Source: Serratia plymuthica NBRC 102599
GTDB taxonomy: Bacteria; Pseudomonadota; Gammaproteobacteria; Enterobacterales; Enterobacteriaceae
Direction: 5' to 3'
Length of the DNA stretch: 64,000 nucleotides
Assembly: GCF_001590925.1 (NCBI RefSeq)
Contig: NZ_BCTU01000001.1
Location: forward strand, 62,001 to 126,000
The notes beneath the pieces were generated by a model. The model was not told where the DNA came from, did not search any database, and saw only the letters and a program-made list of their open reading frames with translations. The position numbers and the translations under genes are program-made. Positions within the stretch are counted from its first letter, which is position 1. Each line of letters opens with the position of its first letter. Shown here piece after piece: positions 1 through 11,904 of this stretch.

Positions 1-1424
1 AGGCTTTCGATGGCGCCCAGGTTGAAGGCGGACAGCGTGCACAGCGCGATTTCACCGTTTTCGTCGTTGACGTCATCCAGTGGCTTGGTCGGCAGGGCGA
101 TTTCCAGGCACAGGTTGGACTGGCGTACTGGTGCGATCTGCGGGTCAAACGGGCTATGGGTGTTGCAGTGGTCAACGTTCTGGATGTAGATACGGCCGGT
201 AGAAGCGCGCTCTTGCATCATCAGTGAGAACAGTTCGACCGCTTTCACGCGTTTCTGGCGAATGCTGTCGTCTTTTTCGTACTGGGTGTACAGACGTTCG
301 AATTCGTCCTGATTGGCGAAGAACGCGTCATACAGGCCCGGCACGTCAGACGGGCTGAACAGGGTGATGTCTTCGCCCTTGATCAGACGCTGGTACATCA
401 GGCGGTTCAACTGCACGCCGTAGTCCATGTGACGCACGCGGTTGCCTTCAACGCCACGGTTGTTCTTCAGCACCAGCAGGCTTTCCACTTCCAGATGCCA
501 CATTGGGTAGAACAAGGTGGCTGCACCGCCACGCACGCCGCCCTGAGAACAGGATTTCACCGCGGTCTGGAAGTGTTTGTAGAACGGAATACAGCCGGTA
601 TGGAAAGCTTCGCCCCCACGGATCGGGCTGCCCAGCGCACGGATGCGGCCGGCATTGATGCCGATACCGGCGCGTTGCGAAACGTATTTCACAATGGCGC
701 TGGAGGTGGCGTTGATGGAATCCAGGCTGTCGCCGCACTCGATCAGCACGCAAGAACTGAACTGGCGGGTTGGGGTGCGTACGCCGGACATGATTGGCGT
801 AGGCAGCGAAATCTTGAAGGTGGAGATCGCGTCGTAGAAACGTTTAACGTAGTCCAGACGGGTTTCGCGCGGATAGTTGGAGAACAGGCACGCGGCGACC
901 AGGATATACAGGAACTGGGCGCTCTCGTAGATCTCGCCGCTGACGCGGTTCTGCACCAGATACTTCCCTTCCAGCTGTTTGACGGCTGCGTAGGAGAAGT
1001 TCATATCACGCCAGTGATCGATAAAGGAGTCCATCTGCTCGAACTCTTCAGAGCTGTAGTCTTCCAGCAGATGCTTATCGTACTTGCCCATTTCGACCAT
1101 GCGCGTCACGTGAGCGAGCAGCTTTGGCGGCTCGAACTGGCCGTAAGCTTTCTTGCGCAGGTGGAAGATGGCCAGACGTGCCGCCAGGTACTGATAGTCC
1201 GGCGCGTCGCGCGAAATCAGGTCGGCTGCTGCTTTGATAATGGTTTCATGAATATCGGCGGTTTTGATGCCGTCATAAAATTGAATATGGGAACGCAACT
1301 CTACTTGAGATACCGAGACGTTATTTAAACCTTCTGCGGCCCAGTCGATGACCCGGTGGATTTTGTCGAGGTTGATGCGCTCTTTACGGCCATCGCGTTT
1401 AGTTACAAGCAGACTTTGGTTCAT
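1..1424 (-). CDS. nrdA: Class Ia ribonucleoside-diphosphate reductase alpha subunit (5' part; runs off the window)
   Basis: This gene encodes the large subunit of aerobic ribonucleotide reductase, which reduces NDPs to dNDPs with the NrdB radical subunit. Only the first 474 codons lie in the window; the 3' end is beyond position 1. The start MNQSLLVTKRDGRKERI matches E. coli NrdA and opens the ATP-cone allosteric domain (about residues 1-95). Residue numbering is the same as in E. coli: Cys225 (codon 750-752) and Cys462 (39-41) form the substrate-reducing disulfide pair, and Cys439 (108-110) in the NLCLEIAL motif is the thiyl-radical residue. All key residues present in this part are intact. 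NrdR and DnaA sites lie upstream. Confidence 0.97.
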   Translation of the reverse strand, partial: MNQSLLVTKRDGRKERINLDKIHRVIDWAAEGLNNVSVSQVELRSHIQFYDGIKTADIHETIIKAAADLISRDAPDYQYLAARLAIFHLRKKAYGQFEPPKLLAHVTRMVEMGKYDKHLLEDYSSEEFEQMDSFIDHWRDMNFSYAAVKQLEGKYLVQNRVSGEIYESAQFLYILVAACLFSNYPRETRLDYVKRFYDAISTFKISLPTPIMSGVRTPTRQFSSCVLIECGDSLDSINATSSAIVKYVSQRAGIGINAGRIRALGSPIRGGEAFHTGCIPFYKHFQTAVKSCSQGGVRGGAATLFYPMWHLEVESLLVLKNNRGVEGNRVRHMDYGVQLNRLMYQRLIKGEDITLFSPSDVPGLYDAFFANQDEFERLYTQYEKDDSIRQKRVKAVELFSLMMQERASTGRIYIQNVDHCNTHSPFDPQIAPVRQSNLCLEIALPTKPLDDVNDENGEIALCTLSAFNLGAIES

Positions 1425-1481
1425 GTGGTTGTCCGTATGATTCCCCCAAGCAGAAGTGTAGTCGCTCTGCTCAGTATGTAA

Positions 1482-1497
1482 ACACTACATATAGGGG
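1482..1497 (-). promoter_or_regulatory. Putative NrdR box, nrdA-proximal
   Basis: The 16-mer acactacatatagggg fits the NrdR consensus acaCwAtATaTwGtgt at most core positions. It lies 58 bp upstream of the nrdA start. A second box is 32 bp away, the roughly three-helical-turn spacing known for paired NrdR boxes at nrd promoters. Confidence 0.6.
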
Positions 1498-1513
1498 TTG
1501 TATGTCGGTGAGG

Positions 1514-1529
1514 TAACAAGATAGTGAGA
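1514..1529 (-). promoter_or_regulatory. Putative NrdR box, nrdA-distal
   Basis: The core CAAGATAGTG (1517-1526) matches CwAtATaTwG with two mismatches. It is exactly in phase (32 bp) with the box at 1482-1497, which supports cooperative NrdR binding and repression of nrdA. Confidence 0.55.
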
Positions 1530-1567
1530 AAACAGGGCGTTTGCAAGTGAACAAAACCGGCCTATTT

Positions 1568-1576
1568 TGTGGATAA
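1568..1576 (-). promoter_or_regulatory. DnaA box upstream of nrdA
   Basis: TGTGGATAA is the reverse complement of TTATCCACA, a perfect high-affinity DnaA box. In E. coli, DnaA bound at such boxes controls nrdAB and ties dNTP supply to replication initiation. It is 144 bp upstream of the start codon. Confidence 0.6.
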
Positions 1577-1853
1577 CTTGGGGGTGAAATTTGGCTTCCG
1601 GCCGTGAGTGCGCGCTGTGACTGGTGCGACGAGCTTGTCAATAAGCGTGATAAGAATTTCCTTAGATTCACAAAAATGTGATCGTTTGCCGCTTTATTAA
1701 ACGTTAGAAAAAAACGTGATATTGATCTGATTTAATATTCTTAAAAACTGTTTACAACGGCGATTTTGATCGAAATCGTGAAAATAGGGCATTTATCCTG
1801 ATTGAGATGCGCACCGGATCCGGTGGAGCCAGTCCCGGTGCGGGCTGAGATAC

Positions 1854-2579
1854 TTACCCTTCGTGCTGAGTATGTACCATATAGTTCACATCAACGTTGC
1901 GGCCAAGCTTGAAATGGTCAGTGACAGGATTGTAATGCAGGCCAATCATGTGTTTTTCGCGCAGCGGCGTACCGTCGACCCAGCCGATCAGTTCGGAAGG
2001 GCGGATGAACTTCTTGTGATCATGGGTGCCCTGCGGGACCATCTTCAGAATATATTCTGCCCCAATCACCGCCATCAACCAGGCTTTGGTGTTGCGGTTA
2101 ATGGTGGAAAAGAACACATGGCCACCCGGTTTCACCAGGTGAGCGCAGGCGCGTACCACCGAGGCAGGATCGGGAACGTGCTCCAGCATTTCCATGCAGG
2201 TCACCACGTCATACCGTTGCGGGTTGGCCTGTGCGTGGCTCTCCACCGTTTCTTGCACATAAGTGACGTCTACGCCGCTTTCCAGCGCGTGCAGTCGGGC
2301 CACTTGCAGCGGCTCTGCGCCCATGTCCAGCCCGGTCACCTGCGCGCCTTCAAGCGCCATGCTTTCCGCCAAAATGCCGCCACCGCAGCCCACGTCGAGC
2401 ACCGTTTTGCCAAAAATGCCGCCGGCACGCTGCAGGATATAATTCAAGCGCAGTGGGTTGATGCGGTGCAACGGTTTGAATTCACCTTCCAAATCCCACC
2501 AGCGTGAGGCCACTGCCTCGAACTTGGCGATTTCCTGATGGTCAACGTTCTGCGTTTGGTTGGATGATTCTGCATTCAT
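1854..2579 (-). CDS. ubiG: Ubiquinone biosynthesis O-methyltransferase
   Basis: UbiG carries out both O-methylation steps of ubiquinone synthesis with S-adenosylmethionine, in the cytosol at the membrane-associated Ubi complex. The product is 241 residues, close to the E. coli length. The SAM-binding motif VLDVGCGGG begins at residue 60, followed by the acidic loop TGLDMG. The start was set at MNAESSNQ, which matches E. coli MNAEK; an in-frame upstream start would add 29 unrelated residues. It is divergent from gyrA, as in E. coli. There it is separated from nrdA by yfaL, which is absent here. Confidence 0.96.
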   Translation of the reverse strand: MNAESSNQTQNVDHQEIAKFEAVASRWWDLEGEFKPLHRINPLRLNYILQRAGGIFGKTVLDVGCGGGILAESMALEGAQVTGLDMGAEPLQVARLHALESGVDVTYVQETVESHAQANPQRYDVVTCMEMLEHVPDPASVVRACAHLVKPGGHVFFSTINRNTKAWLMAVIGAEYILKMVPQGTHDHKKFIRPSELIGWVDGTPLREKHMIGLHYNPVTDHFKLGRNVDVNYMVHTQHEG

Positions 2580-2701
2580 GGGCGTGTTTGGCTCCTTGTT
2601 CTCGTTGCGCGGATTATACATGTATCGGCGCAGCGTCGCCTGCGCCGATACATTTTTACCGCACATATATGCACAATTTCAGCGAAACAGCGGCGGTTAT
2701 T

Positions 2702-2730
2702 TTCCCGTAAAGCGTGCTTTGTGATATAGT
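2702..2730 (+). promoter_or_regulatory. Candidate gyrA promoter
   Basis: A TATAGT -10 (2725-2730) lies 17 bp after a poor -35 (TTCCCG, 2702-2707), about 60 bp upstream of the gyrA start. A weak -35 fits the known supercoiling-sensitive type of gyrA promoter. The assignment rests on hexamer matches and spacing only. Confidence 0.35.
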
Positions 2731-2776
2731 TTTACACCTTTGCCACTATGGCAGCGGGCAGATGAATCATTAGTAG

Positions 2777-5443
<2,667 letters not shown>

Positions 5444-5493
5444 GCGGTAGGGGGGCGGCGCGATGCTGACCCCTGATCGTACAGATGCAAACA

Positions 5494-5523
5494 GGGCCTG
5501 GCAGCGATGCTAGGCCCTTTTTC
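5494..5523 (+). terminator. Rho-independent terminator of gyrA
   Basis: GGGCCT (5494-5499) pairs with AGGCCC (5512-5517), extended by GCA/TGC inside the loop, and is followed by a run of T. Confidence 0.85.
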
Positions 5524-5613
5524 AGTTCTATGGTTTAATTGCCGTGCCAAAATCAGCGATCCCGACCCTGAGGCGAATGCGCTGGCCGCCACTTAATTTT
5601 TCATGGTATCCGA

Positions 5614-8484
5614 TTGAAATATTTAGCTTCTTTTCGCACCACGTTAAAAATATCCCGCTATCTGTTCCGGGTGCTGGCGATTATGCTGTGGTCGCTGGGC
5701 GCGCTGCTCACAACCTTCTATATCCTGAATATCCTGAACGACAAAGAGACGGACATCCGGCAAGAATACAGCCTGGATTTCGATCAGGCGCAGGGTTATA
5801 TCCGTCATTCTGCCGATATTATCCGCGATATCAAATATATGGCGGAAAATCGCCTTAACGGCTCGGTCAGCAGTCTGGACATGTTCGGTGGGATATTTTC
5901 CGCCAAGAACAGCACGCCGGAGTTTCTTCCGCTGTATCCGGAGTCCAACTGTTCGCTTAACACCACTTACCGCAGTTCGCTCAATTCGCTGAGTGGGCTG
6001 ATCCAGTATTGGAAAGAGAATTTCGTCGCGGCCTACGATCTCAACCGGGTTTTTTTCATCGGCGGCGATAGCCTGTGCATGGCGGAGTTCGGTGGCGGCA
6101 ATGCCGTGCCTAACCGCGAGAACGTGTTGAAATCGCTGCATGAGCGCATCCTTAAATACCGCAACGCCAAAAATCAGGATAAAGATAATAACCTGTACTG
6201 GATCAGCCCAAGCCAGCAGCGGCCGGATGTCGGCTATCTGTATGTGCTGACGCCAATCTATATTGGCAACAAGCTGGAGGCTCTGCTGGGCATAGAGCAG
6301 ACCATTCGCCTGGAAGATTTCGTCACTGCAGGCAACCTGCCGATTGGCGTGACCCTGCTGGATGAGAATAACGAACCGATATTGCGTCTGGCGGAAGGGG
6401 AGCGTGCTGCCGCGACGCTCGATAGCTACCCGGATGCGCATACCTATTTTGGTTATGACGATAATTACCGCCATCTGATTATGAAGAAGGTGCTCCAGCC
6501 TTCGTCGCTCAGCATTGTTTATGCCTTGCCGGTAAAGAGTGTGGTCGAGCGTTTCAAGATGCTGATCCTCAATGCGTTGCTGCTGAACCTGTTGTCGGCC
6601 ATTGTGTTGTTCACCCTGGCCTGGCTGTTTGAACGTAAAATGTTCCTGCCGGCGGAGAATAACGCCTTCAGGCTGGAAGAACATGAACAGTTCAACCGCA
6701 AGATCGTCGCCTCGGCGCCGGTAGGGATCCTGATTCTGCGCATCAGCGACGGCACCAATATTCTGAGCAATGAGTTGGCGCATAACTACATCAATTTGCT
6801 GACCCACGAAGACCGTGACCGTATTACGCGTATTATCTGCGAACAGCAGGTGAATTTTGTCGACGTGATGACCAGCAATAACAATAATCTGCAAATCAGC
6901 TTCGTTCACTCCCGCTACCGTAACGAGGATGTGGCGATCTGCGTGCTGGTAGACGTCAGCGCTCGCGTGAAAATGGAGGAGTCGCTGCAGGAAATGGCGG
7001 CGGCGGCGGAACAGGCCAGTCAGTCCAAGTCGATGTTCCTGGCGACCGTCAGTCACGAACTGCGCACCCCGTTATACGGCATTATCGGTAACCTCGATTT
7101 ACTGCAAACCAAGGCGTTGCCGCAGGGCGTTGACCGTCTGGTCAATGCGATGAACAACTCGTCCGGGCTGCTGTTGAAGATCATCAGCGACATTCTGGAC
7201 TTCTCCAAAATTGAATCCGAGCAGTTGAAAATCGAGCCGCGCGAGTTTTCCTGCCTGGAGGTGATCACCCACATCGCAGGCAACTATTTGCCGCTGGTGG
7301 TGAAGAAGCGGCTGGGGCTGTACTGTTTTATCGAACAAAACGTGCCGGAGCGTATTTCCGGCGATCCCGTGCGGTTGCAGCAGGTTTTGTCCAACCTGTT
7401 AAACAACGCGATTAAGTTTACCGACACCGGCTGCATCATCCTGCAAGTCTGCACGCGCAGCAGTTATCTGGAGTTCAGCGTTCGCGATACCGGCGTCGGG
7501 ATTCCGGAAAAAGAGATTACCCGTTTGTTTGACCCTTTCTTCCAGGTGGGCAGCGGTGTGCAGCGCCATTTCCAGGGGACCGGGTTGGGGCTGGCGATTT
7601 GTGAAAAACTGATCAATATGATGGATGGCGATATTGCCGTTGAATCAGAGCCGGGGTTGGGAAGCCTGTTTACCATACGTATCCCGCTGTTTAACGCCCA
7701 ATTCCCGATCCCGCAGGCCAGTGATACCTGGCAAGGCAAAACCCTGTGGCTGAGCATTCGCAATCAGCGGCTGGAAAGCTATCTGATGGAGATCCTTGGC
7801 GGTTATGGCGCTACGGTGCTGCGCCATCAGGGGCAGGACACCGCCGCAGGGGAGGTGATGCTCAGCGACTATCCGCTGATGGTCAATACGCCGCTGCTGG
7901 CGCAGATCCAGTTTTCCATCGAGCACATTGGCCCGTCGCAGGAAACCCGGCCGGGTTACTGGATGCATAGCACCTCGACGCCGCGCGAAACCTTGGCGTT
8001 GCTCAATCGGCTGTTTGGCACCAGCACTGAAAGCGGCAGCCCCCTGATGCAATTGCCGTTACCGGTCAAAGCCAGCACGGTGGACAACGGCGATATTCAT
8101 CTGTTGGTGGTGGATGATCATCCAATTAACCGTCGGTTGCTTTCCGACCAGCTCGGCTCGCTGGGTTATCAGGTGGTTACTGCTAACGATGGGCTCGATG
8201 CACTCGACGTGTTGAATCGCAATACCGTCGATATCGTGCTGACCGACGTCAACATGCCAAATATGGACGGCTATCATCTGACCCAGCGCCTGCGCCAGCA
8301 GCACTTTACCTCTCCGGTGATTGGCGTGACGGCGAATGCCCTGGCGGAGGAGAAACAGCGCTGCATGGAGGCGGGAATGGATAACTGCCTGTCGAAACCG
8401 GTCACGCTGGAAACCCTGGAACAGACATTGGCGTACTACAGCCAGCAGGTGCGCCGCCTGCGCGCCGAGTCGGGGGAGGCCTAG
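5614..8484 (+). CDS. rcsC: Rcs phosphorelay hybrid sensor kinase
   Basis: RcsC is the inner-membrane hybrid kinase of the envelope-stress Rcs phosphorelay; it passes phosphate to RcsD and then RcsB. The product is 956 residues (E. coli 949). It has a TM helix near residues 18-40, a periplasmic sensor domain, a second TM near 311-333, the H-box SHELRTPLYG with His481, an HATPase domain (DTGVGIP, GTGLGLAICEKL), and a receiver domain with phosphoacceptor Asp878 in LTDVNMPNMDGY. The start is TTG, giving MKYLASFRTTLK exactly as in E. coli. It converges on rcsB. Confidence 0.98.
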   Translation: MKYLASFRTTLKISRYLFRVLAIMLWSLGALLTTFYILNILNDKETDIRQEYSLDFDQAQGYIRHSADIIRDIKYMAENRLNGSVSSLDMFGGIFSAKNSTPEFLPLYPESNCSLNTTYRSSLNSLSGLIQYWKENFVAAYDLNRVFFIGGDSLCMAEFGGGNAVPNRENVLKSLHERILKYRNAKNQDKDNNLYWISPSQQRPDVGYLYVLTPIYIGNKLEALLGIEQTIRLEDFVTAGNLPIGVTLLDENNEPILRLAEGERAAATLDSYPDAHTYFGYDDNYRHLIMKKVLQPSSLSIVYALPVKSVVERFKMLILNALLLNLLSAIVLFTLAWLFERKMFLPAENNAFRLEEHEQFNRKIVASAPVGILILRISDGTNILSNELAHNYINLLTHEDRDRITRIICEQQVNFVDVMTSNNNNLQISFVHSRYRNEDVAICVLVDVSARVKMEESLQEMAAAAEQASQSKSMFLATVSHELRTPLYGIIGNLDLLQTKALPQGVDRLVNAMNNSSGLLLKIISDILDFSKIESEQLKIEPREFSCLEVITHIAGNYLPLVVKKRLGLYCFIEQNVPERISGDPVRLQQVLSNLLNNAIKFTDTGCIILQVCTRSSYLEFSVRDTGVGIPEKEITRLFDPFFQVGSGVQRHFQGTGLGLAICEKLINMMDGDIAVESEPGLGSLFTIRIPLFNAQFPIPQASDTWQGKTLWLSIRNQRLESYLMEILGGYGATVLRHQGQDTAAGEVMLSDYPLMVNTPLLAQIQFSIEHIGPSQETRPGYWMHSTSTPRETLALLNRLFGTSTESGSPLMQLPLPVKASTVDNGDIHLLVVDDHPINRRLLSDQLGSLGYQVVTANDGLDALDVLNRNTVDIVLTDVNMPNMDGYHLTQRLRQQHFTSPVIGVTANALAEEKQRCMEAGMDNCLSKPVTLETLEQTLAYYSQQVRRLRAESGEA

Positions 8485-8493
8485 AAAGCAAAA

Positions 8494-8518
8494 GGGCGCG
8501 GCATACAATGCCGCGCCC
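8494..8518 (-). terminator. Terminator between rcsC and rcsB
   Basis: A perfect 11-bp stem, GGGCGCGGCAT (8494-8504) with ATGCCGCGCCC (8508-8518) and a 3-nt loop. The T-rich side (TTTTGCTTT) is on the minus strand, so it mainly ends rcsDB, but the stem may also slow rcsC transcripts. Confidence 0.8.
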
Positions 8519-8537
8519 TCGGTTAACCGTGACGGTT

Positions 8538-9188
8538 TTACTCTTTATCCAGCGGCGCCATGCTGACGGAGGAGAGGTAGTTGAGCAGCGCGATATCGTT
8601 TTCGACACCCAGCTTCATCATGGCCGATTTCTTCTGGCTGCTGATGGTTTTGATGCTGCGGTTGAGTTTCTTGGCGATCTCGGTCACCAGGAAACCTTCG
8701 GCGAACAGGCGCAAAACTTCGCTCTCCTTCGGAGACAGACGCTTATCACCGTAGCCGCTGGCGCTGATTCTCTCCAGCAGTTTGGAGACGCTTTCCGGCG
8801 TGAATTTTTTGCCTTTTTGCAACGCGGCCAGCGCTTTCGGCAGGTCGGTTGGCGCACCCTGTTTCAACACGATGCCTTCGATGTCCAGATCCAACACGGC
8901 GCTCAAAATTGCCGGGTTGTTGTTCATGGTCAGAACGATGATCGACAATTGCGGATAATGACGTTTGATGTATTTGATCAGCGTGATGCCGTCGCCATAT
9001 TTATCACCCGGCATCGAAAGGTCGGTGATCAGTACGTTAGCGTCCAGTTTGGACAGATTGTTGATCAGCGCTGTCGAGTCTTCAAACTCCCCAACGACAT
9101 TCACCCATTCAATTTGCTCAAGTGACTTCCGGATGCCAAACAGTACGATAGGATGGTCATCAGCAATAATTACGTTCAGGTTATTCAT
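8538..9188 (-). CDS. rcsB: Rcs response regulator
   Basis: RcsB is the NarL/FixJ-type response regulator that controls capsule, flagella, osmB-type and small-RNA genes, alone or with partners such as RcsA. The product is 216 residues, as in E. coli. Receiver-domain acidic residues (IIADDHP) and phosphoacceptor Asp56 (LITDLSMPG) are present. The C-terminal LuxR-type HTH runs from about 145 to 210 (LSPKESEVLRLFAEG). The chosen start, MNNLNVIIADDHP, overlaps the rcsD stop by 8 bp (ATGAATAA), so the two genes are translationally coupled. Confidence 0.98.
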   Translation of the reverse strand: MNNLNVIIADDHPIVLFGIRKSLEQIEWVNVVGEFEDSTALINNLSKLDANVLITDLSMPGDKYGDGITLIKYIKRHYPQLSIIVLTMNNNPAILSAVLDLDIEGIVLKQGAPTDLPKALAALQKGKKFTPESVSKLLERISASGYGDKRLSPKESEVLRLFAEGFLVTEIAKKLNRSIKTISSQKKSAMMKLGVENDIALLNYLSSVSMAPLDKE

Positions 9189-11883
9189 GTTGTTGGCTAC
9201 CTTGCTGCAGCAGTCTACTGACGAAAAAATCAATCTGACTGATGTTATTCTCGATCTTGAGCGCATCACCGTCTGCGATGTGCTGTTCTAACGATTCACA
9301 CAGTTGCTTGCCGGGAAGCAGATTTAACATGGCAAACACGCCTTTCAGGCGGTGTGCTGTCTGTGACAGAGCATTGAAATCACTGCTGCCCGCCTCAGTA
9401 TACAGTTTTTTGACATCATCGGGTACTGTATCAACGAACAGGCCATAGTAATCACTTGATTTCAATTGTTTTTCATAGAGTTGGATGTCATCGGTAGTCA
9501 GCGATAGCGCGATTTCTTCCTGTTCCAGCGCGGCCATTTGCTGTTCGATCAGCATCAGCACGGCGTCTATCATTGCGCCACTCAGGTTATAGTTTACCCG
9601 AATATAACGCTTTTCAAGCTGTTGCCACCCGGCCTCATCGCTGGCCAGCAGCAGGGTATAGTCGTCGGCCCTTTGCGGATTATCGGTCAGCAGCACGTCG
9701 TAGTCGCGATTAACCTGGCGGTCGTCGGCAATGATGCAGCTCGCGCCATAAGCGTGCAGCAAGGTGGTGACGATACCGCGCACCTCTTCGGAGGTGATGT
9801 CCAGCAGCGCGGTCACGCCGTCGAGCAGTTTCTCCTGCGCTTCGGTGTCCTTTTTCTCCATTTCCATCGGCACGCGGATGGTATAGCGAGTCCCGATGTC
9901 TACCTTGCTGCGGATGTCCAACTGTCCGTTGAGCTTTTTGCATAGCTGGTTGCACAGGAAGAAGGTGAGGCCAGAACCATGATTAAAGCGATCCACCAAC
10001 GTTTGGCTGAGGAACGGATAGTTCAGGTTGCTGATTTCTTCGTTGGAAATGCCCGAGCCGGTGTCATTGATATGGAATACCAGGCGATCCTGGTGTTCCG
10101 GCTCATGGTCGATCACCAGCGAAATCTTGCCGCAAGCGGTAGTGATGATGGCGTAATGGACCAGCAGTGAGATCATTTTACGCAGCGCGTTTGCGTCGCC
10201 GATATAGTGTTGTTCGACGTCAAGATTGACATGGTTGAACAACGACAGACCTTTTTGATTGATGGCCGGCAAGGCTTCCAGCAGCAGCTCATCTATCAGA
10301 GCGGCAGGGTTGAAAGGTTGGCGCGAAGGCTGCCAGTCCTGGGTTTCCAGGCGGGTAAGCAAGGTGATGTTCTCGATCAACCCCAACACCGATGCCGATT
10401 CCTCGACCAATTGGTTCAGCAGCGTCTGTTGCTGTTCCTCATCCGGCTGGGTGCGCAGGCGATCGGCCAGATCGTGCATTTGGCGCACCGGTTGGTTCAG
10501 TTCGATACCCAGGTTATGCAGCATCAGTTTACGCGCCTGCACGTTTTTATCGTATTCGCGGCGGGCCTGCTGCAGCCTTTTATTCACCATCACTTCCTTG
10601 TCCTGATCGTTGAGCAGGAACAGGTAAGTTTCCGGCGATAGCTGGCTGCGGAAGATGCGAATTTCGTACACCTCATTGTTGACCGTTGCCTGAATGACGC
10701 CGTGATGTTGCTCGGCCATATGGGCGATTTTTTGCAGGCTGAGGTGGGGCAGCAGATGTTGGGCAATTTTATTGCTGGCGATCACCGTATTGCTGGCGAA
10801 GCTGTACACCAGCAGGCCGGAAGGCAGGCTGGCAATGATTTCCTGATTCAGCGCGCGTTCGGCCTCCAGTTCAACCGCCATGCTTTCGCTCGGCCGGATG
10901 TACTGGCGACGAATAGAGTAAATGCCGATCATCGACAGCACCAACAGCAGCAGATTGATGGCGACCAACCACACATTGTTACGCAGCAGGTCAATCGCCA
11001 GGTTTAGGGCCGATACGCGGTAAACCACTTTCAGCGGCGCATTCGGCAGCGGAGCACTGAACTCCACCCAACTGGAGGTCAAGGATACGCTGGCGTTGGT
11101 GGTCGTTTCCACCGGCAGAGTGCCGTCGTCCAAATCGGTATCATCGGGCTGCAACATAAAGTTGGAACGCGCCATATTAATCGGAATGATGTCGTTGATC
11201 GGCAGATCGAAAGCAATGACCGTAGCCAGGTGCCCCGGCTGATTAAAAGTGGTGCGGATTGAAAATGAGTAGGCGTTTTGGAAGCGCTGTTTGCGCAAGC
11301 TGGAGAAACTTTCCCGTTCGTCGAGCATGTTGGCCTGTTGCAGCATTTCTGCCCGACGATCCTCCGCCGACGATGTCAGGTAGCTTTCCCTGAAGCGTGA
11401 GGCCAGCTCTTTCAGCGGTTGAGTGGTGATCAGGCTCAGGCTGTTATCCTGGCCATTAAGATAATACATGGCGTAGCTTTCAGATTTGGCGCCCCAACGG
11501 GTATCCAGGTAATCCGAAATTCTGGCGATCATGGCCAGCGTGCTGTCGTCGTGGCTGCCAAAAATCACCGCATCGGTTTTTTTGTGCGGTTTCTCTACAT
11601 AATAGACATCCGGGCGTAGCCGGGTTTCCTGCAAGCTGGGATCGGGACTTAAAGAAGAGACCGTGCCGAACTTATCGTAGATCTGGTAGGTGATATAGCG
11701 ATAGTTGTCTACGCGTTTTTGCAGGCCGTTGGCGATGCTGTTCAGCGCGTACTTTTTCTCCGCCAGCCAGGCGTTGGTGTAGTTGTAGCCATACAGGCCG
11801 ATGGCAATCGTCAGCAGGACGGTAAATAACAGGAAGAAGCGGGTAATATTGCTTGAGCTAATCGTCAGTTGTTTGTTTTGCAT
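9181..11883 (-). CDS. rcsD: Rcs phosphotransfer protein
   Basis: RcsD is the inner-membrane histidine phosphotransferase between RcsC and RcsB. The product is about 900 residues (E. coli 890). It has TM helices near the N-terminus (RFFLLFTVLLTIAIGLYGY) and near residue 310, an inactive kinase-like region, and a C-terminal HPt domain with the phosphoacceptor His in TAHRLKGVFAML (residue 844 from this start). I chose the ATG at 11883 because MQNKQLTISSSNITRFF aligns residue for residue with the E. coli start. A GTG four codons upstream (11895) is also possible; the AGGA motif lies too close to the GTG and far from the ATG, so the start is unsettled. Confidence 0.96.
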   Translation of the reverse strand: MQNKQLTISSSNITRFFLLFTVLLTIAIGLYGYNYTNAWLAEKKYALNSIANGLQKRVDNYRYITYQIYDKFGTVSSLSPDPSLQETRLRPDVYYVEKPHKKTDAVIFGSHDDSTLAMIARISDYLDTRWGAKSESYAMYYLNGQDNSLSLITTQPLKELASRFRESYLTSSAEDRRAEMLQQANMLDERESFSSLRKQRFQNAYSFSIRTTFNQPGHLATVIAFDLPINDIIPINMARSNFMLQPDDTDLDDGTLPVETTTNASVSLTSSWVEFSAPLPNAPLKVVYRVSALNLAIDLLRNNVWLVAINLLLLVLSMIGIYSIRRQYIRPSESMAVELEAERALNQEIIASLPSGLLVYSFASNTVIASNKIAQHLLPHLSLQKIAHMAEQHHGVIQATVNNEVYEIRIFRSQLSPETYLFLLNDQDKEVMVNKRLQQARREYDKNVQARKLMLHNLGIELNQPVRQMHDLADRLRTQPDEEQQQTLLNQLVEESASVLGLIENITLLTRLETQDWQPSRQPFNPAALIDELLLEALPAINQKGLSLFNHVNLDVEQHYIGDANALRKMISLLVHYAIITTACGKISLVIDHEPEHQDRLVFHINDTGSGISNEEISNLNYPFLSQTLVDRFNHGSGLTFFLCNQLCKKLNGQLDIRSKVDIGTRYTIRVPMEMEKKDTEAQEKLLDGVTALLDITSEEVRGIVTTLLHAYGASCIIADDRQVNRDYDVLLTDNPQRADDYTLLLASDEAGWQQLEKRYIRVNYNLSGAMIDAVLMLIEQQMAALEQEEIALSLTTDDIQLYEKQLKSSDYYGLFVDTVPDDVKKLYTEAGSSDFNALSQTAHRLKGVFAMLNLLPGKQLCESLEQHIADGDALKIENNISQIDFFVSRLLQQGSQQHE

Positions 11884-11904
11884 AGTTGACTGCACATTCC
11901 TGAA

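Larger units (their letters stand above)
1425..1853. other. nrdA upstream region / ubiG 3' flank (429 bp)
   Basis: No gene is seen here. The half next to nrdA carries two NrdR-type boxes and a perfect DnaA box. The half next to ubiG is AT-rich from about 1660 to 1800 and ends in a 14-bp perfect palindrome, CACCGGATCCGGTG (1810-1823). That palindrome sits in a larger set of GC-rich repeats (GCACCGG and CCGGTGC) just beyond the ubiG stop. It could fold in the ubiG transcript, but no T-run follows on the minus strand, so I do not call a terminator. Confidence 0.6.
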
